A DNA stretch of 32,547 nt from IMG/VR virus record IMGVR_UViG_3300010885_016018, positions 1 to 32,547 of that record. One strand, written 5' to 3'. Source of the DNA: a virus. The notes below the pieces were generated by a model that did no database searches, was not told where the DNA came from, and saw only the letters and a program-made list of their open reading frames with translations. The translations under genes and the position numbers were made by a program. Shown in pieces: positions 23,151 to 30,072 of the stretch (positions within the stretch are counted from its first letter, which is position 1; the number at the start of each line of letters is the position of its first letter).

Positions 23151-23334
23151 TTTCGCTTCGACGCTTCCCCAACGCCAAAACTTCAGTACGAGAAAACTGC
23201 GAGCGCCTATGTTTGCGCCCCATAACTGTTAATTCTTTCCGAAATACCAGTTGCCTAAGATTAGTTTGAGAAATCCCTAGCAATTCAGATACGTCTTTAG
23301 AATCTATTTTGTCTTCATTACCAAGGGAATTCAT
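23131..23334 (-). CDS. Excisionase/MerR-like helix-turn-helix protein
   Basis: A 67-aa protein read from MNSLGNEDKI at 23334. The N-terminal 'DSKDVSELLGISQTNLRQLVFRKEL' is a MerR/Xis-type winged HTH: a helix, the 'ISQTNLRQLV' recognition region, then a wing and a basic C-terminus 'RKHRRSQFSRTEVLALGKRR'. It overlaps ssb by 17 bases and has GAGG upstream within ssb; a longer frame to 23403 would overlap much more. With no integrase in view, it is more likely a small transcription or DNA-bending factor than a true excisionase. A 9-bp hairpin covers its stop. Confidence 0.7.
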   Translation of the reverse strand: MNSLGNEDKIDSKDVSELLGISQTNLRQLVFRKELTVMGRKHRRSQFSRTEVLALGKRRSEKRITGI

Positions 23335-23701
23335 CTTCTGCCTCTGCCGTTGCTTTAGGGGCTGCATTGTTACTCTTTGGTACGATACCAAAATCGTTAG
23401 CATTAACTTCTAGTGAATACTTTTCATTTCCTTCTTTATCTTTATACTTGCGGTTTTGGACTGTTCCTGAGATAAGCACCGAAGTTCCTTTATTAAGTGC
23501 ATCAACGGCAATTTCTGCTTTCCTGCCCCATAAAGTAACTCGATACCAAGTCGGTTCGCCATCTTTCCATTCTCCATCTATCTGCGTACTTGGAGTAACG
23601 GCAACTGAAAAGTTACAAACGGCAAATCCTTTCGGAGTAATTTTTAATTCGGGGTCACTCCCTAAGTTCCCGCGAAGTGTTATTAGTGCCTCACCAGCCA
23701 T
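23318..23701 (-). CDS. ssb: Single-stranded DNA-binding protein
   Basis: A 127-aa OB-fold SSB: 'ITLRGNLGSDPELKITPKG', 'FSVAVTP', 'TWYRVTLWGRKAEIAVDAL', 'LISGTVQNRKYKDKEG', then a short linker and the acidic tip DEFPW for contacts with replication proteins. It coats single strands during phage replication and Bet-driven annealing. GGAAGG lies nine bases before the ATG, inside the HNH gene it overlaps by 11 bases. Confidence 0.95.
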   Translation of the reverse strand: MAGEALITLRGNLGSDPELKITPKGFAVCNFSVAVTPSTQIDGEWKDGEPTWYRVTLWGRKAEIAVDALNKGTSVLISGTVQNRKYKDKEGNEKYSLEVNANDFGIVPKSNNAAPKATAEAEDEFPW

Positions 23702-24035
23702 CTTTTTTTCCTTCCAAATAATGATAAGTGCCTTCCGCGGTCAGTATAACAGTTTCTCCGCTCGGAAGTGTTAGAGGACACTCCGAAGGATTTTGCCATG
23801 ACCCGACCATAAAGCCTTTTTGCTCAGACATAGAAGGATTCAAGTGAACACTCTTAGTGCCTAAGTTGTGGCAATTATGGTGTAACGCAACGAGATTCTC
23901 AACTTCATCTCTGCCTCCACGTGAGCGCAGTTTTCTATGATGAATCGCCCATGACGCAGGAAGCGGTTTTCCGCAAAATTCACAGTATCCTTTACTTCGT
24001 GCAAAAACTATCTCCCGAAGAGATTTTTCCATCAT
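23691..24035 (-). CDS. HNH endonuclease
   Basis: A 114-aa protein with a classic HNH site: CEFC (18-21 region), 'WAIHHRKLRSRGGRDEVENLVALHHNCHN', where the two zinc Cys, the paired His and the Asn/His are all present. The rest ('NPSECPLTLPSGETVIL') is a short beta tail. It starts in an ATGA overlap with the RusA stop. HNH genes often lie next to terminase and help packaging; this one lies in the replication block instead, so roles in recombination, host DNA breakdown or homing are all possible. Confidence 0.88.
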   Translation of the reverse strand: MMEKSLREIVFARSKGYCEFCGKPLPASWAIHHRKLRSRGGRDEVENLVALHHNCHNLGTKSVHLNPSMSEQKGFMVGSWQNPSECPLTLPSGETVILTAEGTYHYLEGKKDGW

Positions 24036-24490
24036 TCGCCTCTGACTACTCTCTCGTAACTTTTTTTGCTGAGATGTCGGAACAAGGTATTGGAATCCGT
24101 ATCATCTTCAAACCCGTCTACGCTGCTGCCGCGTAATTCAATAACTACTCCTGATTCTTTTTGGTATGACTTACGCGCTTCTATGTAAGTCACCTGTTGG
24201 TCATCATCGTAAGCAACCCCAGTTAACCCATCTAACACCGCTCTTATGTATTTATCCAAATCGGGTTTAACGATAGGTTCTGATCGCACTACTGTCTTGG
24301 GTCGCTCTACGCCAAAATGTAAATAGATTTCTACCGAGCCTTTTAATGGCGCACGACAGAGAGCCTTTGCGCTCATAGCAATAGCCTTTCGCCATGCCAT
24401 TAGTTCTTTACTTTTCGCATGAACTAAATTGCCTCTTATTAAAACAAGTGAGCCTTGTGGCATAGGTTTCCCTGCCACGAAAAACTGCAC
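24032..24490 (-). CDS. RusA-type Holliday junction resolvase
   Basis: A 152-aa protein starting with GTG directly after the upstream stop (TAAGTG). 'FFVAGKPMPQGSLVL' is the RusA N-terminus, and 'KPDLDKYIRAVLDGL' followed by 'VAYDDDQQV' carries the catalytic Asp residues of the family. It cuts four-way junctions left by recombination and branched replication, ahead of packaging. The 30 residues after the core ('DGFEDDTDSNTLFRHL') are an unassigned extension. It fits with Bet/RecT and the Cas4-like nuclease encoded upstream. Confidence 0.9.
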   Translation of the reverse strand: MQFFVAGKPMPQGSLVLIRGNLVHAKSKELMAWRKAIAMSAKALCRAPLKGSVEIYLHFGVERPKTVVRSEPIVKPDLDKYIRAVLDGLTGVAYDDDQQVTYIEARKSYQKESGVVIELRGSSVDGFEDDTDSNTLFRHLSKKSYERVVRGE

Positions 24491-24913
24491 TTAATACCAC
24501 CCAACTCCAGTTCTGGACTTAAATTGCCAGAATCCCCACGCCTTGCAGGGCGAGCCATAACGCGCTCGAATGTAGTCTAGTCCATGAGCGATCTGGGTGT
24601 GTGGCATAACTGAGGTTTCACCTAATTTTTGCGCGATACCTCTCGCATGGAGAGCCACTTTCTTGCCATGAATGATGGCATAAACGGGGGTCTTGTTATA
24701 AGAAAGTGGATTCCAATTTGACTCTCTAGTCCAAAGATGAACTAGGCAGCCGTATTCTTTAGAATTCCACCCGTATTGCTTCATCTTGAAAGAAGCAAAA
24801 GACTTCGGAGCCATAAGGTACTCGGCTGCGATGGCAGATTTAGGTTCAATAGATGACGGAGTAACTAACCCAATCAGTAAACCTAAGACAATTCCTTTTC
24901 GTAGTATTCGCAT
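24491..24913 (-). CDS. Exported lysozyme-like (SLT-type) peptidoglycan hydrolase
   Basis: A 140-aa protein with a signal peptide: basic start MRILRK, hydrophobic 'GIVLGLLIGLV', and a likely cut near SAIAA-EY (residue 30). The mature part has 'YGWNSKEYGCLVHLWTRESNWNP' with E64 as probable catalytic Glu, 'ARGIAQKLG', and 'AHGLDYIRARYGSPCKAWGFWQ', the arrangement of transglycosylase-like domains of actinobacterial wall hydrolases. It should leave the cell by Sec and cut wall glycan. Its place between replication genes is odd for an endolysin, and no holin is adjacent, so it may act early in remodelling the host wall or be the lysin of the phage. Confidence 0.78.
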   Translation of the reverse strand: MRILRKGIVLGLLIGLVTPSSIEPKSAIAAEYLMAPKSFASFKMKQYGWNSKEYGCLVHLWTRESNWNPLSYNKTPVYAIIHGKKVALHARGIAQKLGETSVMPHTQIAHGLDYIRARYGSPCKAWGFWQFKSRTGVGWY

Positions 24914-24922
24914 TTCCTAACC

Positions 24923-25246
24923 TCACAAGGTTCGGGTTCTATCCTGCTCTGCGTTTTCATAGGATTCTTGACGACGAGCAGAAGAACGCTCTCGGAGTCG
25001 CTTATCTCTTTCTTCTAGCGACTTGCTGGTGCGGAAAATTTCCGCTCTCTCTGGATCACAAGTTGGGCAAGGCGTGACCGCTTCATGGTTGGTATTACTA
25101 ATTATAGTATCCCCATCACGGTTTCTGCGCTTTTCTTGGACAGTTTCTACTATCCAAATCCAACCGCGCTCGCAAGGTTCCTCATGAGTGCAGCGACACC
25201 AGTCTTTATAGCAGGTTGCTCTATTCTTCATCTTCTTCTTCGTCAT
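24923..25246 (-). CDS. Cys-rich (zinc-finger-like) hypothetical protein
   Basis: A 107-aa very polar protein with Cys in 'CYKDWCRCTHEEPCERGWI' and a later 'PCPTC', a set that could bind zinc in the manner of DnaJ-like or ribbon folds. The C-terminal third is a basic helix ('SKSLEERDKRLRERSSARRQ'), suited to nucleic-acid binding. Two starts are possible: 25246, or 25231 (MKNRATC); neither has a strong ribosome site, and both overlap the acidic microprotein upstream. The 'C..GWI...C..C' pattern occurs in uncharacterised actinophage proteins. Function unknown. Confidence 0.72.
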   Translation of the reverse strand: MTKKKMKNRATCYKDWCRCTHEEPCERGWIWIVETVQEKRRNRDGDTIISNTNHEAVTPCPTCDPERAEIFRTSKSLEERDKRLRERSSARRQESYENAEQDRTRTL

Positions 25247-25304
25247 CCTCTAAATCAGGAACTATGGTAGAAGTTTTCGGTTCGCTCGGTATTAACCATC
25301 CCAT
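25221..25304 (-). CDS. 27-aa acidic microprotein
   Basis: The ATG directly follows the stop of the 88-aa gene (TAAATG), with AGGAG about nine bases before it. The product starts MGWLIPSEPKTS and ends in 'VPDLEDDEEEDEE', a run of acidic residues. A near-identical tail (VPDLDEDDEEDED) ends the rightward gene at 32115-32321. The strong ribosome site and coupling make it a credible gene. An acidic peptide like this could bind SSB-interacting or DNA-binding proteins as a mimic, but there is no direct evidence. Confidence 0.55.
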   Translation of the reverse strand: MGWLIPSEPKTSTIVPDLEDDEEEDEE

Positions 25305-25571
25305 TTATTTTTCTCCTAACGCTATGTCAGCGCAAATCGCTTGTACGCCTAGAAGTGCGGCATCCATGCTACCTGCAGTTTTGAGTATTTGTCTTCTATT
25401 GCTTAGCGGTTCCCACGAACAGATGTCTGCAAAAATCCGCTCTCTTATTTGTTTCTCTAACACTTTTATAACAGTTTTAGCAAGTTCTTTTTGGTCTTCC
25501 GTTAGAGTTATTAACTTTAACTGTCCTTCGGAAACTTCCCAATGGTTACCGTTACATTCTTCTTCACTCAT
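25305..25571 (-). CDS. Hypothetical protein, 88 aa, helical
   Basis: A mostly helical acidic protein: 'LTEDQKELAKTVIKVLEKQIRERIFADICSWEP' then 'RRQILKTAGSMDAALLGVQAICADIALGE'. No catalytic or metal motif is seen. Its ATG overlaps the stop of the DnaD-like gene (ATGA) and its stop abuts the acidic microprotein, so it belongs to the replication operon. Proteins of similar length and helicity follow replication initiators in many actinophages; their function is unknown to me. Confidence 0.75.
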   Translation of the reverse strand: MSEEECNGNHWEVSEGQLKLITLTEDQKELAKTVIKVLEKQIRERIFADICSWEPLSNRRQILKTAGSMDAALLGVQAICADIALGEK

Positions 25572-26368
25572 GCTTTCCTCTCCTTGTATTCGTTTTGCGC
25601 TACGCGGTAAGCGTAACTAACTAAATCAGTAAGGTCTTTACTCGCTGCCTCATCTATTGCTAAAAGCCCGATACGACCAAACCTTTTCGTCATCTGTCCG
25701 ATTCTGCCTATCTCTTGCGAAGTTAGGTTTCTATTCTGCAAAAATTCCACATACCAAACAGTTAAAGCAATACAGGCTCCAACCTCATCTCTTGAATGGA
25801 GAATGTCCCACTCATCTTCTACCAATTTAATTAAGTTCCATGCGTTTATACCCTGCGAGCGCGCTTCTCCTAGCCTTGCTTGAATAGAAAGAACGGCTGC
25901 TTGGGCTGACTTGACTCTAGGTAAGGCTATTTCCTTCGGATGTCTTTGTATTTCTGTATCTGTATCTGTATCTGTATCTGTATCTGTATCTGGTTCCATT
26001 AGTAATGTATTAGTAATGGCATTAGTAATGCCATTAGTTTTCCGTTCTTGGTACTTTTTGACCCTTTCCCGATTCGCTTGTTTTTCTGCTTCTACCTGCA
26101 CCCTGCTAGATTGGTGTTCTAGGTAATCATGAATCTCGAATCCATTTTCCGCTGGTTTCTCATCCCATAAACCAGCCTTAGTTAACTCAGCAAGCACTTT
26201 AACTTTCTCAGAAGCAAATCGCGCTGCTATTGCCATCGGAATGAAACCATCAGTTAAATACCTCCCCGAATAGCAAAGGCTAGTTACATGAACTCGAAAG
26301 GCTGCGTCAGAGAGTCCAAAAACTTTCGGGTGGTCGGGAAATGAATCGTCTATCTTTATCCAAGTCAT
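25568..26368 (-). CDS. DnaD-like replication initiation protein with Asp-Thr repeat linker
   Basis: A 266-aa protein read from MTWIKIDDSFPDHPKV at 26368. That ATG overlaps the stop of the zinc-ribbon gene and has AAGGAAAG upstream; the frame open to 26404 is not needed. The N-terminal ~100 residues form a winged-helix domain ('RVHVTSLCYSGRYLTDGFIPMAIAARF', 'LAELTKAGLWDE') as in phage O/DnaD-type initiators. Then follows a basic helix, a linker of six Asp-Thr pairs, and a helical C-terminal domain. It probably opens or marks the phage origin and loads helicase. The linker is coded by a hexanucleotide tandem repeat that can vary in length without a frameshift. Confidence 0.75.
   Translation of the reverse strand: MTWIKIDDSFPDHPKVFGLSDAAFRVHVTSLCYSGRYLTDGFIPMAIAARFASEKVKVLAELTKAGLWDEKPAENGFEIHDYLEHQSSRVQVEAEKQANRERVKKYQERKTNGITNAITNTLLMEPDTDTDTDTDTDTEIQRHPKEIALPRVKSAQAAVLSIQARLGEARSQGINAWNLIKLVEDEWDILHSRDEVGACIALTVWYVEFLQNRNLTSQEIGRIGQMTKRFGRIGLLAIDEAASKDLTDLVSYAYRVAQNEYKERKA
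25953..25992. repeat. Hexanucleotide tandem repeat (TGTATC)n inside the initiator gene
   Basis: About six and a half copies of TGTATC (GATACA on the coding strand) in a row, encoding alternating Asp and Thr. Unit length is two codons, so slippage would lengthen or shorten the linker and keep the frame. Confidence 0.92.
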
Positions 26369-26523
26369 TTGCTTTCCTTCGCACATAATTCGCATAAAAA
26401 CCAATGAATGCCATCACTATCTTCGTACCGCGAAACGCTTTTAGTTTCTCCGCAACGCCAGCAAAGATTCCATTTCTCATTTCTCGGATCAAGTTTTTTT
26501 TCTACTCCTGTTATCGTTATCAT
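26365..26523 (-). CDS. 52-aa zinc-ribbon microprotein
   Basis: The ATG overlaps the stop of the Cas4-like nuclease gene (ATGA) and the TGA overlaps the start of the initiator gene (ATGA). The product has two Cys pairs, 'CWRCGETKS' and 'CELCAKES', spaced by 25 residues, a treble-clef or ribbon-like zinc site. The perfect fit between two neighbours, both with overlapping stops, strongly supports it. It may bind DNA or act as a partner of the nuclease or the initiator. Confidence 0.8.
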   Translation of the reverse strand: MITITGVEKKLDPRNEKWNLCWRCGETKSVSRYEDSDGIHWFLCELCAKESK

Positions 26524-27443
26524 TTTTTCACCGCCAATCGCAACGACGGGTTTCCCTGTTTCTTTGGAACGTAGCCAAGTAACTTCTGCACTTCACTTTC
26601 ATCAACGCTAGACCTTCCTGCGATTTGCGACCAACCAACGCTTACGCCTTCGGGAGTAATGCCCGAAACACCCTCTAGCAGCGATTTTAACGCGTTCTGC
26701 TCATCCTCTAGTGTCTTAACTTGACTCCCAATTTCAAGGTATCTTAAAGCGGCTTTAATCGCGGATTCGTCCTCTATAAAATGAGGATCATCGGCTACCG
26801 CTTTTTCTTTTCCCAAGCAAGATTTCCCAAAAAATTCACAGTAATGCTGGCAAAAAGAAACCGCATCTCTTTCGGGTGCAGGGCGAGATTTCATTTCTTT
26901 TAGTTCTGCTAGCCAAGTAAGAGCCTCTTGGGCGATTGCTTCATCGTATGGCTCAGTATGCACTTTTATACTGCGCTCATCTCCATCTCTAGGAATGCCA
27001 ACCAAACTAACAGTATTACATTCTCTGCCAGTTTTTATAAGAAGCCAGCCGTAAAGATGAACTTGCCATCGTTGCTGCCTATTAGGAAAATACGAAAGAT
27101 TCTTAACCTTCGTAGTTTTCCAATCAACCACCGCACCTGACGCTGGTATGTATAAATCAATGTGACCCTTTAAGCCTTCATGCTCAACTTCTATTTCAAG
27201 TTCGAAAGCATCTCCAAAAGGATCGAGTCGGGAAAACGCTTGCTCAATTCCTTTATGAATTGACGAACCAAGCATGGCAGGAAGTTTTAGAGTAGCATTT
27301 TCTTTTTTAGTTCCCTGCAACTGCAGCCAAACTTTCGCTCTACAATCTCCAACTTGACTCGGTCCGATTTCGACTTGCTGCGATCTTCCGCGCGCGTTGT
27401 CTTGCTCGGTAAGAGCCTTTAATAAAAAATCCTGAATTTCCAT
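26520..27443 (-). CDS. Cas4/RecB-like PD-(D/E)XK exonuclease with Fe-S cysteines
   Basis: A 307-aa nuclease. The core has H63 ('GSSIHKGIE'), D96 ('GHIDLYIP'), 'VVDWKTTK' (D107, K109) and Q127 ('QVHLYGW'), the RecB-family active site. Four Cys, C34 near the start and C198, C202, C209 after the core, match the [4Fe-4S] staple of Cas4 and AddB. The last 90 residues are helical, with 'SQVKTLEDEQNALKSLLEGV'. It likely resects double-strand ends to make substrate for the Bet/RecT annealer and SSB; no CRISPR array or cas1/cas2 is present, so an adaptation role is unlikely. Confidence 0.88.
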   Translation of the reverse strand: MEIQDFLLKALTEQDNARGRSQQVEIGPSQVGDCRAKVWLQLQGTKKENATLKLPAMLGSSIHKGIEQAFSRLDPFGDAFELEIEVEHEGLKGHIDLYIPASGAVVDWKTTKVKNLSYFPNRQQRWQVHLYGWLLIKTGRECNTVSLVGIPRDGDERSIKVHTEPYDEAIAQEALTWLAELKEMKSRPAPERDAVSFCQHYCEFFGKSCLGKEKAVADDPHFIEDESAIKAALRYLEIGSQVKTLEDEQNALKSLLEGVSGITPEGVSVGWSQIAGRSSVDESEVQKLLGYVPKKQGNPSLRLAVKK

Positions 27444-27446
27444 TTC

Positions 27447-27803
27447 CTACCCCACTTCGTAACTTGTTCGGACACTCGTACCAACCGAACGAGTGATTTC
27501 TACTTGAATCCTTAACCGTGCAGCATTTGCTCTTGCTGCCTTAACCATTACTTCCGCCTCGTTTAACTCTATGAACTTTTCAGTATTTTCTATTAGTGCC
27601 GTATCTTCTACTTCTCGTACCCGCATTTTGGTATCTATTCCGCGATAACTCAACCGCACTTTCGCAACGCCTAATTCATAGGCAGTTTTGGCACGGTGGT
27701 ATCGCCTTTCTGCATCAACTAAATCGGCATAAGCGTTATCTATTTCTTTGCTCAAACTTACGAGCCTTGCCTCTACTTTTTCAGGAGTAAGAATTGCCAT
27801 CAT
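27447..27803 (-). CDS. Coiled-coil hypothetical protein next to the nuclease
   Basis: A 118-aa protein (from 27803, MMAILTPEKVEARL) that is nearly all helix: 'SLSKEIDNAYADLVDAERRYHRAKTAYELGVAKVRL' and 'FIELNEAEVMVKAARANAARLRIQVEITRSV'. The start is set by GGAGGAAACCAA and by an ATGA overlap with the upstream microprotein; an ATG three bases on is equally usable. Similar helical proteins lie upstream of Cas4-like genes in many actinophages and are unassigned. It may assist end resection or bind the nuclease. Confidence 0.75.
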   Translation of the reverse strand: MMAILTPEKVEARLVSLSKEIDNAYADLVDAERRYHRAKTAYELGVAKVRLSYRGIDTKMRVREVEDTALIENTEKFIELNEAEVMVKAARANAARLRIQVEITRSVGTSVRTSYEVG

Positions 27804-27892
27804 TTGGTTTCCTCCGCTTCGCAAGTCATACATGGGTCATCTCCATAAAGCCATGCCCCACACTTGCAGCGCGTTAGTTTTTGGTCGCTCAT
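27800..27892 (-). CDS. 30-aa zinc-knuckle microprotein
   Basis: The ATG overlaps the stop of the small membrane protein and the TGA overlaps the start of the coiled-coil gene, both as ATGA. The product, starting MSDQKLTRCKCGAW and continuing to 'CMTCEAEETK', has four Cys in C-x-C, x12, C-x2-C order, enough for one zinc. GGTC-rich context gives only a weak ribosome site, so translation is probably coupled. The double overlap supports a real gene. Confidence 0.65.
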   Translation of the reverse strand: MSDQKLTRCKCGAWLYGDDPCMTCEAEETK

Positions 27893-28077
27893 AAGACATA
27901 CCCAAAAAAGTAGAAAAGCCCTGCAGAAAAAAGAAAAACTCCAAGTCCTAAACCAAATCGTTTTAGTTTAAGATTTTTTTCAAAACGGCGGAATCGTTCT
28001 TGGTCATCTATGCGAAGTAAATCATGATAACCATTTACGAATCTTTCCCACTCGCTATCGAAATGCTCGTTTTTCAT
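27889..28077 (-). CDS. Tail-anchored small membrane protein
   Basis: A 62-aa protein read from MKNEHFDSEWERF at 28077, where GGAGG precedes the ATG and the start overlaps the upstream stop (ATGA). The first 40 residues are charged and helical ('LLRIDDQERFRRFEKNLKLKR'); the last 20 ('FGLGLGVFLFSAGLFYFFGY') form one transmembrane helix at the very C-terminus. It would sit with its charged domain in the cytoplasm. It is not next to a lysin, so a holin role is not supported; membrane attachment of replication or superinfection control are possible. Confidence 0.7.
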   Translation of the reverse strand: MKNEHFDSEWERFVNGYHDLLRIDDQERFRRFEKNLKLKRFGLGLGVFLFSAGLFYFFGYVL

Positions 28078-28445
28078 AATTTGCCTCCACAATGCTTACA
28101 AGTTTTTACTGTCCGTTCTGCAATTTCGCGCCCTGCTACATACTCAGGAGCGACATAAACTGCGCAACCTAAACGCTTTTCTTTAAGGCGTACTACTAAT
28201 CCTTCTTTATGAAGGACAGATAAGACTCCCGAAGCCTGTCCATGATGCCAGTTATTTTCACTCGCCAATTCTTTCCAAGTGACTCCATGAGAGCCTGAAT
28301 AAAGAATTGCCATTAAAGTGACGCGTTGACGAATAGAAGTCGTACCATCTTTATCGTCTTTTTCTGCTCGCTTCTTGCTTGTTTCACTTCCCGACCAACC
28401 CGAAGTGCCAGCATAAGGAAGCGCAGGTAAAGCCATCTGCTCCAT
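28074..28445 (-). CDS. Winged-helix DNA-binding protein with C-terminal Cys pair
   Basis: A 123-aa protein. After a Ser/Gly-rich N-terminus ('YAGTSGWSGSETSKKRA') comes a winged helix: 'QRVTLMAILYSGSHGVTWKELASENNWHHGQASGVLSVLHKEGLVVRL'. The WHHGQASG stretch in the recognition helix region is typical of a family widespread in actinophages. The end 'KTCKHCGGKL' adds one Cys pair. It probably regulates phage genes or helps replication. It overlaps the gene before it by TAATG and the one after it by ATGA. Confidence 0.8.
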   Translation of the reverse strand: MEQMALPALPYAGTSGWSGSETSKKRAEKDDKDGTTSIRQRVTLMAILYSGSHGVTWKELASENNWHHGQASGVLSVLHKEGLVVRLKEKRLGCAVYVAPEYVAGREIAERTVKTCKHCGGKL

Positions 28446-28774
28446 TATTGCACTATCTCAAATGGCTCTAGTGGAAAACCTGCGCGAAACTCGTCAATAG
28501 TGCAGACCATAAAAATCTGTTCTGCGTGAACTCCGCTAGGGGTTAATAGGGTTAGTGGATCAACCAACTCAAAAGAAAAGTATTTAATTGCCTCATCTCC
28601 TGAATCTTTCCAACGAATTGTCGCGGTTATGCCTGTAACGGGAGGAATTTCAGGAATGTCTTTATCGTCAACTTTCTTAAATCCTTCTTTTAGCATTTCG
28701 TCTAAAACATTATCTAGGTTTCTTTTTGCCTCAAATAATCTTTCAACGAACTCTGACGAAAACTTCTGACTCAT
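28445..28774 (-). CDS. Hypothetical protein, 109 aa, recombination operon
   Basis: An acidic protein with an N-terminal helix ('EFVERLFEAKRNLDNVLDEMLKEGFKKV') and a beta-rich rest ('GITATIRWKDSGDEAIKYFSFELVDPLTLL', 'EQIFMVCTIDEFRAGF'). No known motif is visible. It overlaps the bet gene stop/start by ATGA and the winged-helix gene by TAATG, so it is expressed together with recombination genes. Function unknown. Confidence 0.75.
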   Translation of the reverse strand: MSQKFSSEFVERLFEAKRNLDNVLDEMLKEGFKKVDDKDIPEIPPVTGITATIRWKDSGDEAIKYFSFELVDPLTLLTPSGVHAEQIFMVCTIDEFRAGFPLEPFEIVQ

Positions 28775-29586
28775 GATGCCTCCGATTGTTTCTCGTCACG
28801 GGCAGTAATTATTAGTTCGCGCATAGTCATAGTTTCATTAACTTGCTCGTCTAAAATGCCAACTTTTTCTGCTTCCCGATAAAGACTCCGTAATGCGGTT
28901 ACACTAGAGGCTTCTGCAATTTGCTTAACAAAAAGCCTAACCAGTTCATCATCTACTTCTACCTTTTGTTCTTTAAGTTCAACAACTGGAGGTTCTATAG
29001 AGATTGCTTTTTCATCAGTAACTACGAAACGAGAAGGTGCAGGATTTTCAGTCTGCTCCATTTCTTCGGCAGTATAAATACCTGACAAGTCTTGCGGAAA
29101 TGCTTTGCGTAGTGCAAGTGCTTCGGCGCACTTTGCGAGCATTAAGTCAGGCATCTTTTTCCACATAGGAGAATTAACTACGGCAAAAGAATCCCACTTA
29201 GCAATCGCGTATAGTGGTTCTGCAAAGTCTTTGTTATAAACTCCGACTCGTGCTGCAGATGGGAAGTCTTTGCTCAGCCATACTTCTTTCCATACTCCGT
29301 CATCTCCGCACCATTCGCTCTTAGTCTGACCTGCGTATTTACCTGAGCGTTGAGCGACAATACGAAAGCCGTCAATAGATGTCTGAATCTGAAAATTGCC
29401 TCCGCGCGCAATCATGTAGATTTGACGAGCGAATGGGTCAAGTCCTGTTCGTTGGGCATAGTGGAGAAAAACTGCTAAGTCACCTTTAGGAGCGTTGCCT
29501 AGCCCTATCTGCTTTAATGCAGCGAGTTGTTTATCATCCCAGAACCCTTGCTCACTTGTTACGGCGAGCGCAGCGTTAGTGGTCAT
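28771..29586 (-). CDS. bet: Bet/RecT-family single-strand annealing protein
   Basis: A 271-aa member of the lambda Bet/RecT superfamily: 'FLHYAQRTGLDPFARQIYMIARGGNFQIQTSIDGFRIVAQRSGKYAGQ', then 'MLAKCAEALALRKAFPQDLSGIYTAEEM', the classical family signatures. The C-terminal 70 residues are a linker and a helical tail likely to contact SSB. It anneals complementary strands after resection by the Cas4-like nuclease. It overlaps both neighbours by ATGA. Confidence 0.94.
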   Translation of the reverse strand: MTTNAALAVTSEQGFWDDKQLAALKQIGLGNAPKGDLAVFLHYAQRTGLDPFARQIYMIARGGNFQIQTSIDGFRIVAQRSGKYAGQTKSEWCGDDGVWKEVWLSKDFPSAARVGVYNKDFAEPLYAIAKWDSFAVVNSPMWKKMPDLMLAKCAEALALRKAFPQDLSGIYTAEEMEQTENPAPSRFVVTDEKAISIEPPVVELKEQKVEVDDELVRLFVKQIAEASSVTALRSLYREAEKVGILDEQVNETMTMRELIITARDEKQSEAS

Positions 29587-29789
29587 TTAATTACCTTCCG
29601 TTTCCAGTATTTGCTATTAGTTTGCTCTTCCGCAGCGACCCACGCATCCAGCGCAGCGCGCTCGTATCCGTCTATGACGGAATTCAGGTTTTTGATAACT
29701 GCCCAAGCAAGTTCAGGGTCGTTATCAATTATTGCTCTTTTACAATTAACTATCGTGCGTTCTAAAAATCCTTTAACTTTTGGATCCAT
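29583..29789 (-). CDS. Hypothetical protein, 68 aa, helical
   Basis: Read from MDPKVKGFLERT at 29789; the longer frame to 29816 uses TTG. The protein is helical and mixed in charge: 'VNCKRAIIDNDPELAWAVIKNLNSVIDGYERAALDAW'. It ends in a basic 'KYWKRKVIK' and overlaps the bet start by ATGA. It could be a small partner of Bet; no motif shows this. Confidence 0.7.
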   Translation of the reverse strand: MDPKVKGFLERTIVNCKRAIIDNDPELAWAVIKNLNSVIDGYERAALDAWVAAEEQTNSKYWKRKVIK

Positions 29790-29791
29790 TT

Positions 29792-30031
29792 CTATAACCC
29801 CCAACCAATCGCGCAACCTTGCTCTAAATTGCGAAGGTCACAAGCCACCGAGTATTTACCTGACACATAAAAGCAGATACCACCGACAATAAAGCCAACG
29901 ACTCCAATAACTATTTCACCTCTGCGTGTGAATTTCCAAGTGGCATTTCGCTCAAAGGAATACGCGAGAACCATAAGAACTGCGGCAAAACTCGCACCGC
30001 ATACAATTAAACCTAAGACATAGATAAACAC
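29792..30031 (-). CDS. Small membrane protein, two transmembrane helices
   Basis: A 79-aa protein starting with GTG, six bases after AGGAGG. Two hydrophobic stretches, 'FIYVLGLIVCGASFAAVLMVLAY' and 'IVIGVVGFIVGGICFYVSG', are separated by a charged loop 'SFERNATWKFTRRGE', so both ends should lie on the same side of the membrane. The last 20 residues contain two Cys. Two-helix holins look like this, but no lysin gene is adjacent and the gene lies in the early operon. It is the first gene after the DUF932 terminator. Confidence 0.7.
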   Translation of the reverse strand: MFIYVLGLIVCGASFAAVLMVLAYSFERNATWKFTRRGEIVIGVVGFIVGGICFYVSGKYSVACDLRNLEQGCAIGWGL

Positions 30032-30072
30032 TTTATCCTCCTACCCTTTCATTAGTATAAGTACCAACTTGC

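Noticed and set aside
23691-23720. Run of seven A in the HNH gene as a second slippery site
   Set aside because: A AAA AAA is in phase, but the -1 frame reaches a stop after a few codons and does not lead into ssb.
26307-26492. 61-aa minus-strand frame next to the initiator
   Set aside because: It overlaps a better gene (26365-26523) that has two Cys pairs and ATGA overlaps at both ends.
26520-27443. Cas4-like protein as a sign of a CRISPR system
   Set aside because: No cas1, cas2 or repeat array is visible. The context with Bet/RecT and SSB fits phage recombination.
29792-30031. Holin
   Set aside because: Two helices fit in principle, but the gene is in the early recombination block and no lysin is adjacent. 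Kept as an unassigned membrane protein.
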